From the NCBI RefSeq assembly GCF_014083985.1, contig NZ_CP046907.1:2150001-2214000 (forward strand): a stretch of DNA of 64,000 nt, read 5' to 3'. Source of the DNA: Streptomyces sp. SCUT-3. Lineage in GTDB: Bacteria; Actinomycetota; Actinomycetes; Streptomycetales; Streptomycetaceae. The notes beneath the pieces were generated by a model. It saw nothing but the letters and a program-made list of their open reading frames with translations. It was not told the DNA's origin and made no database searches. Position 1 is the first letter of the stretch. Each line of letters opens with the position of its first letter. A program made the position numbers and the translations under genes. Below are positions 25,701-35,065 of the stretch, in pieces.

Positions 25701-26912
25701 ATGCAGGTGATCCAGTCCACGAAGCTCGCCAACGTCTGCTACGACATCCGCGGCCCGGTGCTGGAGGAGGCGATGCGGCTGGAGGCCGCCGGTCACCGCA
25801 TCCTCAAGCTCAACACCGGCAACCCGGCCCCCTTCGGCTTCGAGTGCCCGCCGGAGATCCTCGAGGACATGCTGCGCACGCTGGGCACGGCGCACGGCTA
25901 CGGCGACTCCAAGGGCATACTGACGGCCCGCCGCGCCGTGGTGCAGCACTACCAGACCAAGGGCGTCGAGCTCGACGTCGAGGACGTCTACCTGGGCAAC
26001 GGCGCGTCCGAGCTGATCCAGATGGCGATGCAGGCGCTGCTGGACGACGGCGACGAGGTGCTCGTCCCCGCCCCGGACTACCCGCTGTGGACGGCGTCGG
26101 TCTCGCTCTCCGGCGGCACGGCGGTCCACTACCGCTGCGACGAGCAGGCGGACTGGTACCCGGACCTGGCCGACATCGAGAGCAAGGTCACCGACCGCAC
26201 CAAGGCCATCGTCGTCATCAACCCCAACAACCCCACGGGCGCGGTGTACGACGAGGAGCTGCTGCGCGGGCTGACCGACATCGCCCGCCGCCACGGCCTG
26301 GTGGTCTGCTCCGACGAGATCTACGACAAGATCCTCTACGACGACGCGACCCACACCCCCACCGCCGCCGTCGCCCCGGACCTGCTCACACTGACCTTCA
26401 ACGGCCTGTCGAAGGCGTACCGGGTGGCCGGCTACCGCAGCGGCTGGCTGGCGGTGTGCGGCCCGAAGGAGCACGCGAGCAGCTACATCGAGGGCCTGAC
26501 CGTGCTGGCCAACATGCGGCTGTGCGCCAACGTGCCGGCCCAGCACGCGGTGGCCACGGCGCTGGGCGGGCACCAGTCGATCAAGGACCTGGTCCTGCCC
26601 GGCGGGCGGCTGCTGGAGCAGCGCGACGCCGCGTACGAGCTGCTGACGCAGATCCCCGGAGTGTCCTGCGTCAAGCCGCGGGGCGCCCTGTACGCCTTCC
26701 CCCGGCTGGACCCGAAGGTCTACCCGGTCAAGGACGACCAGCAGATGGTGCTGGACCTGCTGCGGGCCGAGCGGATCCTGGTCGTCCAGGGCACCGGATT
26801 CAACTGGCCGGAGCCGGACCACTTCCGCCTGGTGACGCTGCCCAGGGCGGAGGAGCTGAAGGACGCCGTGACCCGGATCGGCAACTTCCTGGACGGCTAC
26901 GCCCAGCACTGA
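25701..26912 (+). CDS. alaA: PLP-dependent aminotransferase, AlaA-like
   Basis: The 403-aa class I aminotransferase resembles AlaA, which makes alanine from pyruvate and glutamate. It has the substrate-binding NTGNPAPFGF, the cofactor Asn/Pro segment INPNNPTG (about 173–180) and the Schiff-base Lys238 in FNGLSKAYRVAGYRSGW. Length and the N-terminal QSTKLANVCYDIRGPV match the family. It is divergent from the Tad operon and ends before a clear hairpin terminator. Other substrates such as valine are possible. Confidence 0.93.
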   Translation: MQVIQSTKLANVCYDIRGPVLEEAMRLEAAGHRILKLNTGNPAPFGFECPPEILEDMLRTLGTAHGYGDSKGILTARRAVVQHYQTKGVELDVEDVYLGNGASELIQMAMQALLDDGDEVLVPAPDYPLWTASVSLSGGTAVHYRCDEQADWYPDLADIESKVTDRTKAIVVINPNNPTGAVYDEELLRGLTDIARRHGLVVCSDEIYDKILYDDATHTPTAAVAPDLLTLTFNGLSKAYRVAGYRSGWLAVCGPKEHASSYIEGLTVLANMRLCANVPAQHAVATALGGHQSIKDLVLPGGRLLEQRDAAYELLTQIPGVSCVKPRGALYAFPRLDPKVYPVKDDQQMVLDLLRAERILVVQGTGFNWPEPDHFRLVTLPRAEELKDAVTRIGNFLDGYAQH

Positions 26913-26947
26913 CCCGCCACCGGCCCGGGCACGGACCCGGGCACGAC

Positions 26948-26991
26948 GCGCAGGGACCAGCCGCCCCTCGGGGGACGGCCGGTCCCTGCGC
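26948..26991 (+). terminator. Hairpin terminator after the aminotransferase gene
   Basis: GCGCAGGGACC (26948–26958) pairs perfectly with GGTCCCTGCGC (26981–26991) around a GC-rich inner stem. It lies about 35 bases beyond the stop codon. Confidence 0.8.
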
Positions 26992-27040
26992 ATTCCTGCG
27001 CGCCCCTGCGCGTTCACGCGGAAAGACGGCTGCATCGGCT

Positions 27041-27094
27041 CGTATTTTAGACCAAGTCCAAGTTAGGATGGCCTCCTGATTGTTTTCAGGAGGC
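27041..27094 (+). promoter_or_regulatory. AT-rich promoter/operator patch and a hairpin over the ribosome binding site
   Basis: An unusually AT-rich run (ATTTTAGACCAAGTCCAAGT) is followed by TAGGAT (27064–27069), a possible -10. The element GCCTCCTGA (27071–27079), loop TTGTTT, TCAGGAGGC (27086–27094) is a perfect 9-bp hairpin, and its 3' arm contains the AGGAGG ribosome site for the ATG at 27099. If the transcript starts at about 27076, the 5' arm would be cut short, so occlusion depends on where transcription begins. Confidence 0.6.
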
Positions 27095-27098
27095 ACCC

Positions 27099-27530
27099 AT
27101 GTACGAGCCGATCCGCTCGAAGTCGGTCCACTCCACGAGCCCCTCGCCCGAGCCTCCCCGCCGCAGCCGCGAGGAGGAACTCGACATCCAGCTCGCCGGA
27201 CACCTGGCCGCCCTGCTGACCGTGACCGACGAACTGCGCGCCTCGGCCCCGTCGCCGGATCTCGACCGGGCCGCCGAGGAGATCGCCCGCCGCATCAGCG
27301 GGCTGCGCAGCGGCCGGGCCCCGGCCCGCCTCGGCGCGCAGCAGTTCCCCTCCGCCGCCGACAGCCCCGGCGGGGCCGTCGGCAGGGTCGCCGAGCTGCA
27401 CCGGCGGGCGCACACCCTGGCCGGACGCGTCCTCGTCGTCGCGGCGTCCCGCCAGGACACCGCCACCGCCGTGCTCGCCTGCCGGCGCATGGACGCCCAC
27501 GAGGCGGAGGCCGCCGCCGTCCCGGCCTGA
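27099..27530 (+). CDS. SCO4983-like conserved hypothetical protein
   Basis: The 143-aa product has the conserved opening MYEPIRSKSVHS, then EEELDIQLAGHLAALLTVTD and a helical region, ending with HTLAGRVLVVAASRQDTATA and RRMDAHEAE. From memory this is what annotation pipelines call the SCO4983 family, restricted to Streptomyces and relatives. No enzyme motif, signal peptide or membrane segment is seen. It has an excellent ribosome site that may be hidden in a hairpin. Function unknown. Confidence 0.85.
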   Translation: MYEPIRSKSVHSTSPSPEPPRRSREEELDIQLAGHLAALLTVTDELRASAPSPDLDRAAEEIARRISGLRSGRAPARLGAQQFPSAADSPGGAVGRVAELHRRAHTLAGRVLVVAASRQDTATAVLACRRMDAHEAEAAAVPA

Positions 27531-27669
27531 CCGGCACGGCACACCCGCCCCGCCGGGCCGCCGGGACGGGCCCGGACCGTCAGAGCGAATCCGGGCCGCT
27601 GGGACGGGCCCGGAGCGGATCCGGAGCGGCCCCGGGGCGGACCACCGCCCGCCCGGGACCGGGGGCCGG

Positions 27670-29484
27670 TCAGCCCAGGCGCTCGACGAGCTTGCGGTAC
27701 TCGTCCCACAGCTCCTTCGGGGTGTGCTCGCCGAAGGTCTCCAGGTGCGCGGGCACCAGGGCGGCCTCCTCGCGCCACACGTCCCGGTCGACGGTGAGCA
27801 GCAGCTCCAGGTCCTCCTCGGGGAGGTCCAGGCCCTCGGTGTCCAGGGCCTCGCGGGTCGGCAGGACGCCGATCGGCGTCTCGACGCCCTCGGCCCGCCC
27901 GTCGAGCCGCTCGACGATCCACTTGAGCACGCGGCTGTTCTCGCCGAAGCCGGGCCACACGAAGCGGCCGGCGGCGTCCTTGCGGAACCAGTTCACGTAG
28001 TAGATCTTCGGCAGCTTCTCCGGGTCGGCCTTCTTCCCGGTCTCGATCCAGTGGCCGAAGTAGTCGCCCATGTTGTAGCCGCAGAACGGCAGCATGGCGA
28101 ACGGGTCGCGGCGCAGCTCGCCGACCTTGCCCTCGGCCGCGGCGGTCTTCTCCGAGGCGACGTTGGCGCCCAGGAAGACGCCCTGCTGCCAGTCGAACGC
28201 CTCGGTGACCAGCGGCACCGCCGAGGCGCGGCGGCCGCCGAAGAGGATCGCCGAGATCGGCACGCCCTTGGGGTCCTCCCACTCGGGCGCGATGGTCGGG
28301 CACTGGGCGGCCGGGACCGTGAACCGCGCGTTGGGGTGCGCGGCCGGGGTCTTTGAGGCCGGGGTCCAGTCGTTGCCCTTCCAGTCGGTCAGGTGGGCGG
28401 GGGGCTCCTCGGTCATGCCCTCCCACCACACGTCGCCGTCGTCGGTGAGCGCGACGTTGGTGAAGATCGCGTTGCCCCACAGGGTCTTCATCGCGTTGGC
28501 GTTGGTGTGCTCGCCGGTGCCCGGGGCGACGCCGAAGAACCCGGCCTCGGGGTTGATCGCGTAGAGGCGGCCGTCCTCGCCGAAGCGCATCCAGGCGATG
28601 TCGTCGCCGATGGTCTCCACAGTCCAGCCGGGGACCGTCGGCTGGAGCATCGCCAGGTTGGTCTTGCCGCAGGCCGAGGGGAAGGCGGCGGCGACGTACT
28701 TGGGCTCACCGGTGGGCGGGGTCAGCTTGAGGATCAGCATGTGCTCGGCCAGCCAGCCCTCGTCGCGCGCCATCACCGAGGCGATGCGCAGCGCGTAGCA
28801 CTTCTTGCCCAGCAGGGCGTTGCCGCCGTAGCCGGATCCGTAGGACCAGATCTCGCGGGTCTCGGGGAAGTGCGAGATGTACTTGGTGGTGTTGCACGGC
28901 CACGGCACGTCGGCCTGCCCGGGCTCCAGCGGCGCGCCGACGGTGTGGACCGCCTTGACGAACGTGCCGTCGGTGCCGAGCCGGTCCAGCACCTCCTGGC
29001 CCATGCGGGTCATGGTGCGCATCGAGACCGCCACGTAGGCGGAGTCGGTGATCTCCACGCCGAGCGCGGAGAGCGGGGAGTCCAGCGGGCCCATGCAGAA
29101 CGGGACGACGTACATCGTCCGGCCCCGCATGGAGCCGGCGAAGATCTCGCCGAAGACCGCCCGCATCTCGGCGGGGGCCTTCCAGTTGTTCGTCGGGCCC
29201 GCGTCCTCCTCCTTCTCGGAGCAGATGAAGGTCCGGTCCTCCACGCGGGCCACGTCGGTGGGGTCCGAGGCGGCGAGGTAGGAGTCGGGGCGCTTGACCG
29301 GGTCGAGCTTCTTGAAGGTGCCCTTCTCCACGAGGAGGTCGCACAGACGCCGGTACTCCTCCTCCGAGCCGTCGCACCAGACGACCTCGTCGGGCTCGGT
29401 GAGGGCGGCGATCTCCTCGACCCACTCGATCAGGCCACGGTGCCCGGTGGGAGGATTGGCGGAAAACGCATCGTTGCGCACCAC
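27670..29484 (-). CDS. pckG: Phosphoenolpyruvate carboxykinase (GTP)
   Basis: The 604-aa enzyme converts oxaloacetate and GTP to phosphoenolpyruvate, CO2 and GDP, the gluconeogenic entry step. The P-loop (kinase-1a) reads FPSACGKTN, the PEPCK-specific region includes [20 protein letters not shown], and the metal/guanine segments [20 protein letters not shown] and [12 protein letters not shown] are present. GTG at 29484, preceded by GGAG, is chosen over the open frame to 29511. Length is normal for the GTP class. It is monocistronic and divergent from the hemolysin III gene. Confidence 0.97.
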   Translation of the reverse strand: MVRNDAFSANPPTGHRGLIEWVEEIAALTEPDEVVWCDGSEEEYRRLCDLLVEKGTFKKLDPVKRPDSYLAASDPTDVARVEDRTFICSEKEEDAGPTNNWKAPAEMRAVFGEIFAGSMRGRTMYVVPFCMGPLDSPLSALGVEITDSAYVAVSMRTMTRMGQEVLDRLGTDGTFVKAVHTVGAPLEPGQADVPWPCNTTKYISHFPETREIWSYGSGYGGNALLGKKCYALRIASVMARDEGWLAEHMLILKLTPPTGEPKYVAAAFPSACGKTNLAMLQPTVPGWTVETIGDDIAWMRFGEDGRLYAINPEAGFFGVAPGTGEHTNANAMKTLWGNAIFTNVALTDDGDVWWEGMTEEPPAHLTDWKGNDWTPASKTPAAHPNARFTVPAAQCPTIAPEWEDPKGVPISAILFGGRRASAVPLVTEAFDWQQGVFLGANVASEKTAAAEGKVGELRRDPFAMLPFCGYNMGDYFGHWIETGKKADPEKLPKIYYVNWFRKDAAGRFVWPGFGENSRVLKWIVERLDGRAEGVETPIGVLPTREALDTEGLDLPEEDLELLLTVDRDVWREEAALVPAHLETFGEHTPKELWDEYRKLVERLG

Positions 29485-29648
29485 GATTGCTCCGTCCCGC
29501 CCGGTCCGCACCGACCGGGCGTCAGAATGTGAGGGTGTCTGCGGATCGTAACGCCTGTGTCCGCATAGCGGAACAGCGCCCCCCGCGCTGCCCCCGCGAG
29601 CACTGCGGACCCGGCCGGGGTGAGCGGCACCACCTCCGTACGCGCGCG

Positions 29649-29666
29649 TAACCTACGGTTCCGTAG
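29649..29666. promoter_or_regulatory. Perfect 18-bp inverted repeat operator ahead of the hemolysin III gene
   Basis: ACCTACGG (29649–29656), TT, CCGTAGGT (29659–29666) is a perfect palindrome. TAGCAT (29665–29670) fits a -10 box, which would put the transcript start at or just before the ATG at 29680, so the gene looks leaderless and the operator would block the promoter. The form is typical of TetR-family sites; the TetR gene at 30571 is the nearest candidate. Confidence 0.75.
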
Positions 29667-29679
29667 GTAGCATTCCGGC

Positions 29680-30366
29680 ATGCCTGCTGCATCCGAGTCT
29701 GCCGCTCCCGAAGCCCTGGATCTACCGCGCCTCGTCAAACCCCGCCTGCGGGGCTGGCTGCACGCCGGGATGTTCCCCGCGGCGCTGGTCTCCGGGATCG
29801 TGCTGATCGCCCTGGCCGAGAGCACGCGCGGGCGCATCGCCTGCACGGTCTTCACCGTCACGGCCTGCCTGCTGTTCGGCGTCAGCGGCGTCTACCACCG
29901 GGGGAACTGGGGGCCCAGGGCCAACGCCGTCCTGCGCCGCCTGGACCACGCGAACATCTTCCTGATAATCGCGGGCACCTACACCCCGCTGACGATCCTG
30001 CTCCTGCCCGAGGGGCGCCGCGAAGTGCTGCTGTGGCTGGTGTGGGCGGGGGCGCTGGCGGGCATCGCCTTCCGGGTCTTCTGGGTTGGCGCACCCCGCT
30101 GGCTCTACACGCCCTGCTACATCGCCCTCGGCTGGGCCGCGGTCTTCTTCCTGCCCGACTTCCTGCGCACCGGCGGCGTCGCCGTCCTGGTCCTGGTCGT
30201 CGTCGGCGGCCTGCTCTACAGCGTCGGCGGCGTGATCTACGGGATCAAGCGGCCCAACCCCTCGCCGCGCTGGTTCGGCTTCCACGAGGTCTTCCACAGC
30301 TTCACCCTGGCCGCGTTCGTCGCCCACTACGTGGGCATCTCGCTGGTGGCCTACAACCACGCCTGA
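29680..30366 (+). CDS. trhA: Hemolysin III / PAQR family membrane protein (TrhA-like)
   Basis: The 228-aa product has seven membrane helices and the family's metal-site motifs: GVSGVYHR with the first conserved His segment, RLDHANIFLIIAGTYTP, and the C-terminal FHEVFHSFTLAAFVAHY. In E. coli and Bacillus, TrhA/YqfA-like PAQR proteins affect membrane energetics and lipid homeostasis; haemolysis is historical. It carries a perfect palindromic operator at its promoter. The stop is followed by 22-bp tandem repeats. Confidence 0.93.
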   Translation: MPAASESAAPEALDLPRLVKPRLRGWLHAGMFPAALVSGIVLIALAESTRGRIACTVFTVTACLLFGVSGVYHRGNWGPRANAVLRRLDHANIFLIIAGTYTPLTILLLPEGRREVLLWLVWAGALAGIAFRVFWVGAPRWLYTPCYIALGWAAVFFLPDFLRTGGVAVLVLVVVGGLLYSVGGVIYGIKRPNPSPRWFGFHEVFHSFTLAAFVAHYVGISLVAYNHA

Positions 30367-30407
30367 GGCAGCGGCGGCGGTGCGGCACGCACCGCCGCCG
30401 GGCCCCC

Positions 30408-30495
30408 GCCGGGCCCCCGCGGGGCTCCCGCCGGGCCCCCGCGGGGCTCCCGCCGGGCCCCCGCGGGGCTCCCGCCGGGCTCCCGCGGGGCACCT
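30408..30495. repeat. 22-bp tandem repeat, about four copies
   Basis: The unit GCCGGGCCCCCGCGGGGCTC plus CC occurs exactly at 30408–30429, 30430–30451 and 30452–30473, with a diverged fourth copy at 30474–30495. Each unit contains inverted C/G runs, so the array can form several hairpins. It fills the gap between the hemolysin III and TetR genes and may also act as a terminator. Confidence 0.92.
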
Positions 30496-30570
30496 GCGGG
30501 GACACCGGACGCCGCGGCCGCGCGGCCCGCGCCACCACCCCCGGTCCGCCCGCGGCGGGCTTGTCGGACA

Positions 30571-31182
30571 ATGACCGGCATGGCCTCAGTCAGCACGCCT
30601 TCCGTCGGCCTCCGCGAGCGCAAGAAGATCAAGACCCGCCGGGCGATCCGCCGGGCCGCCCGCCTGCTCTTCGAACAGCAGGGGTACGAAGCCACCACCG
30701 TCGAACAGATCGCGGAAGCGGCCGAGATCTCCCCCAGCACGTTCTTCCGCTACTTCCCCGCCAAGGAGGACGTCCTCCTCGGCGACGGCTACGAACCCCT
30801 CGTCGAGGCCGCGCTGCGCGACCGGCCCGCCGGGGAGCCCCTCGCGGAGTCCGTGCGCCAGGCCCTGCTCCAGCAGCTGCGGCTGCAGCTCGCGCAGGAC
30901 CCCGAGGAGACCCTCCAGTTCCTGCGGATCGCCCAGCGCGTCCCGGCCGTCCGCAGCCGGATGGCCGCGACCTCGGCCGCCGCCGGCCGCTCCCTGGCCC
31001 GGGTCGTCGCCGAACGCGCCGGACGCCCGGCCGACGACCTGCAGGCCCGGCTGCTCGTCTCAGCCTTCCTCGCGGCCTGGCACGAGGCCCTCCTGGACTG
31101 GGCGGAGACCGGCAGCCACGAGGAACTCCCGGACCTGCTCGACCGCACCCTGGCCCTCCTCACCGACGCCCTGCGGGGCTGA
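30571..31182 (+). CDS. TetR-family transcriptional regulator
   Basis: The 203-aa product has an N-terminal TetR helix-turn-helix (KTRRAIRRAARLLFEQQGYE, then TTVEQIAEAAEISPSTFFRYFPAKEDVLL) and a C-terminal ligand domain of the MftR/AcrR-C type (RVPAVRSRM and AFLAAWHEALLDW). ATG at 30571 or 30580 are both possible; there is no ribosome site, suggesting a leaderless message. It follows the hemolysin III gene on the same strand and is the best candidate to bind the palindrome at 29649–29666. The ligand is unknown. Confidence 0.92.
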   Translation: MTGMASVSTPSVGLRERKKIKTRRAIRRAARLLFEQQGYEATTVEQIAEAAEISPSTFFRYFPAKEDVLLGDGYEPLVEAALRDRPAGEPLAESVRQALLQQLRLQLAQDPEETLQFLRIAQRVPAVRSRMAATSAAAGRSLARVVAERAGRPADDLQARLLVSAFLAAWHEALLDWAETGSHEELPDLLDRTLALLTDALRG

Positions 31183-31323
31183 CGCCCCGCGCCCGGGCCG
31201 GGCGCGGGCCGGGCGCGGGCCGGGGCCCGATTTGCGGGCCGGGCGCGGGCCGGGCACGGCGCCGCCCGCCGGGGCGGAGGGGCGTGCGGCCCGGCCGGCC
31301 GCCGCAGTCCTCCGCCGCGGCGG

Positions 31324-33480
<2,157 letters not shown>

Positions 33481-33484
33481 GCCC

Positions 33485-33504
33485 CCAGCCTCACACATCC
33501 CGCC
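33485..33504. repeat. 20-bp direct repeat, left copy
   Basis: CCAGCCTCACACATCCCGCC is identical to 34410–34429. The pair brackets the antitoxin–toxin module with 905 bases between the copies. This copy lies just upstream of the DUF255 start codon. Confidence 0.9.
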
Positions 33505-33590
33505 CCGGCGATGGCCCGCACGTCCGCTACGTCCTGGACGAGAACCCCATGAGCCTCTGATCAATACGCCAGTACAAAAGCTGAAGCGAA

Positions 33591-33620
33591 GCGCGCGGCC
33601 ACCCCCGGGCGGCCGCGCGC
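33591..33620. terminator. Perfect 10-bp hairpin upstream of the toxin–antitoxin module
   Basis: GCGCGCGGCC (33591–33600) and GGCCGCGCGC (33611–33620) pair around a 10-base loop. It separates the DUF255 promoter region from the module and may insulate it. Confidence 0.65.
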
Positions 33621-33667
33621 CTCCGCCGTCACCCCCTCGTCAGTGCCGACACCTCAAGGCTTCTCGT

Positions 33668-33688
33668 TGTAATAGATGCCGTATTACA
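33668..33688. promoter_or_regulatory. Operator/promoter of the antitoxin–toxin module
   Basis: TGTAATA (33668–33674) and TATTACA (33682–33688) form a perfect 7-bp inverted repeat with a 7-base spacer, AT-rich against a GC-rich background. TATTAC can serve as a -10, placing the transcript start at about the ATG at 33697. Self-repression by the ribbon-helix-helix-like antitoxin is expected. Confidence 0.75.
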
Positions 33689-33696
33689 CTTCGGCC

Positions 33697-33969
33697 ATGA
33701 AGCAGACTCGAGCCGGGACCACTGAGAACATCTCCGTGTCCATGCCCACCGAGCTGGTCAGCGAGCTCCGCTCCCGAACCGGCCGCCGCGGGCTGTCCAG
33801 CTACATCACCGAAGCCGTCAAGCACCGGCTCGCCATGGACGGGCTCGCCGAGATCGTGGCGTCGCACGAGGAGGAGCACGGCGCGCTCACGGAGCAGGAG
33901 ATCGAAGCGGCTCGTCGCGAGCTGTTCGGAGACGTGAACGCCGAGGATGTCGAGCGGGGCGCCGCGTGA
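33697..33969 (+). CDS. CopG/ribbon-helix-helix-like antitoxin of a PIN toxin module
   Basis: The 90-aa product has an N-terminal DNA-binding-like segment (ENISVSMPTELVSELRSRTG, then GLSSYITEAVKHRLAMDGL) of ribbon-helix-helix type, and an acidic C-terminus (SHEEEHGALTEQEIEAARRE) that would wrap the toxin. An earlier ATG at 33676 lies inside the operator palindrome and is rejected. The stop overlaps the toxin GTG by four bases. It is a diverged relative of the antitoxin at 49832–50125, sharing the EEEHG(A/S) segment. Confidence 0.88.
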   Translation: MKQTRAGTTENISVSMPTELVSELRSRTGRRGLSSYITEAVKHRLAMDGLAEIVASHEEEHGALTEQEIEAARRELFGDVNAEDVERGAA

Positions 33970-34373
33970 AGGAGCAGCCGGCCCGCTCGCTGGTGCTCGA
34001 CTCCGAGGCGCTCTCTCTGCTCCTGCGCAACGACCGCGGTATGGCGGCTCGCATCGAGGCATCCCGGCAGGCTGGGGTTCCCGTCTTCGTGTCCGCGCTG
34101 ACCGTTGTTGAAGCCGTACACGGGAAGACCGATCTGGCGCGCTTGAAGTGGGTGCTCTCCCGACTGCGAGTGGAACCGGTCAGCCAGGACGACTCCCTGA
34201 CTGCCGTGGAGCTGCTTCAGGACGCAGGCGGGCTGCACGGGCACAAGTACGCGATCGATGCCCTGGTCGCCGCGCTGGCGCTCCGCGTCCCGACCCCCGT
34301 GATCGTTTTGACCTCTGACCGTGACGACTGGTCGAAGCTCTGCGGGAAGCGCGTGATCATCAGAGACGTGTAA
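33966..34373 (+). CDS. PIN-domain ribonuclease toxin (VapC-like)
   Basis: The 135-aa PIN-fold product keeps the acidic metal ligands: Asp12 in LVLDSEALSLLL, Glu49 in LTVVEAVHG, Asp98 in GLHGHKYAIDALVAA, and Asp118/Asp120 in LTSDRDDW. Such toxins cut RNA when freed from the antitoxin. It is translationally coupled to the antitoxin by a GTGA overlap. It is clearly paralogous to the toxin at 50107–50523; both share HGHKYAIDA and LTSDxDD. The module is bracketed by 20-bp direct repeats. Confidence 0.92.
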   Translation: MKEQPARSLVLDSEALSLLLRNDRGMAARIEASRQAGVPVFVSALTVVEAVHGKTDLARLKWVLSRLRVEPVSQDDSLTAVELLQDAGGLHGHKYAIDALVAALALRVPTPVIVLTSDRDDWSKLCGKRVIIRDV

Positions 34374-34409
34374 GCACCGCCGACTACTGGGTCTGTGAGT
34401 TCACCGGCA

Positions 34410-34429
34410 CCAGCCTCACACATCCCGCC
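34410..34429. repeat. 20-bp direct repeat, right copy
   Basis: An identical copy of 33485–33504. It lies 36 bases after the toxin stop and directly in front of the decayed second toxin tail. Confidence 0.9.
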
Positions 34430-34430
34430 T

Positions 34431-34505
34431 GCACCCGTCGCCGTCCTCCCGTCCGACCGCGACGACCGGTCGACCCCGTGCGGAGGCCGCGTCGCCGCCA
34501 CGGAC
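34431..34505 (+). pseudogene. Decayed C-terminal tail of a second PIN toxin
   Basis: This segment reads PVAVLPSDRDDRSTPCGGRV and then AATDA, and lines up with the end of the intact toxin next door, PVIVLTSDRDDWSKLCGKRV. The start and the PIN core are missing, and the nucleotide sequence has drifted widely, so it is an older remnant rather than a fresh duplicate. It ends where the truncated HTH antitoxin on the other strand begins. Confidence 0.7.
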
Positions 34506-34682
34506 GCCCATCCGGTCGGCCACTTCCTGCTGCGTCAGCCCACGGGCGCGGCGCAGCTCCGCAAGGCGCCGCCCGGTGACCTCCGCGAGCATTTCCTCCT
34601 TACCCGCCTGCACGGCCTCCTCGCCGCCGGCCCGGGCAACGTGCTCGGCCCGGATGTCCTGCCAGCGCGTGTAGCTGCTCAC
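34503..34682 (-). pseudogene. Truncated XRE-family (HigA-like) antitoxin gene
   Basis: From GTG at 34682, behind a strong GAAGGAGGAAGG site, the product reads well for 60 residues: MSSYTRWQDIRAEHVARAGG and on to RRLAELRRARGLTQQEVADR, then MGV. The second half of the helix-turn-helix and the rest of the antitoxin are missing. The reading frame then runs through the antisense of the decayed toxin tail to a stop at 34416. The promoter and start are intact, so a non-functional stub may still be made. No cognate toxin gene is present. Confidence 0.75.
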
Positions 34683-34698
34683 GGCCTTCCTCCTTCAC

Positions 34699-34720
34699 GG
34701 GTACAGCGACAGCTGTACCC
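34699..34720. promoter_or_regulatory. Operator of the truncated HTH antitoxin
   Basis: GGGTACAGC (34699–34707) and GCTGTACCC (34712–34720) form a perfect 9-bp inverted repeat with a 4-base spacer, 17 bases upstream of the GTG at 34682. It is typical of an XRE antitoxin's own operator and has outlived the gene it controlled. Nothing else is seen up to 34827 apart from GC-rich inverted repeats that may end the upstream minus-strand gene. Confidence 0.75.
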
Positions 34721-34827
34721 GGCGGATGAGCTGCTCGTACCCCGAACCCACGCGTCAGGCCGCGCGGAGGCGCGCCGGACCGGCCGGCGGCGCGGGGCGC
34801 CGGCCGGCCGGGGCCGGGTCGGGCGGG

Positions 34828-35061
34828 TCAGGCCTTGCGGGGCTCGCCGCCGGGGGCGGTGCGCTTCGGGGCGTCGGCCGGGGCCTCCTCGAAGTCGATC
34901 CGGCCGAACTGCTTGTTCATGTTCTTCATCAGAAGCCACACGGCGCATCCCATGACGGCGAAGACGATGAAGCCGAGGACTCCGGGGGTCACCTTCGTCT
35001 CGTCGAGCTCCTTCGCGAGCGGGACGAGGTGGGTGAGGGCCAGGTTCACAGTCGTGTTCAC
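34828..35061 (-). CDS. Small single-helix membrane protein next to mca
   Basis: The 77-aa product has one membrane helix (GVLGFIVFAVMGCAVWLLM, about residues 27–46), then a basic KNMNKQFGRIDFEEAP segment and a Pro/Ala tail. It starts four bases after the mca stop and is surely co-transcribed with mca. A conserved Streptomyces neighbour of mca from memory; function unknown. Confidence 0.85.
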   Translation of the reverse strand: MNTTVNLALTHLVPLAKELDETKVTPGVLGFIVFAVMGCAVWLLMKNMNKQFGRIDFEEAPADAPKRTAPGGEPRKA

Positions 35062-35065
35062 GGGA

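Noticed and set aside
29680-30366. Calling the hemolysin III family protein a toxin or virulence factor
   Set aside because: The name is historical. The seven-helix PAQR architecture points to membrane homeostasis.
30408-30495. Resemblance of the 22-bp repeats to a CRISPR or an integration site
   Set aside because: Copies are head-to-tail with no spacers, and no integrase or tRNA gene is nearby.
33505-33560. Possible gene tail reading [13 protein letters not shown] followed by a stop
   Set aside because: It reads like a real C-terminus but is only about 15 codons long with no start or family. It could be a remnant; the evidence is too thin to list.
34416-34502. C-terminal 28 residues of the open frame that begins as an XRE antitoxin
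   Set aside because: They are the antisense of the decayed PIN tail (RGGDAASARG-type residues with no HTH character). I treat them as read-through past the breakpoint, not as protein evolved for function.
34395-34955. 186-aa plus-strand open frame
   Set aside because: Apart from the PIN-like tail at 34431–34505 it runs antisense to the XRE remnant and the small membrane gene, with Arg/Gly-rich shadow composition.
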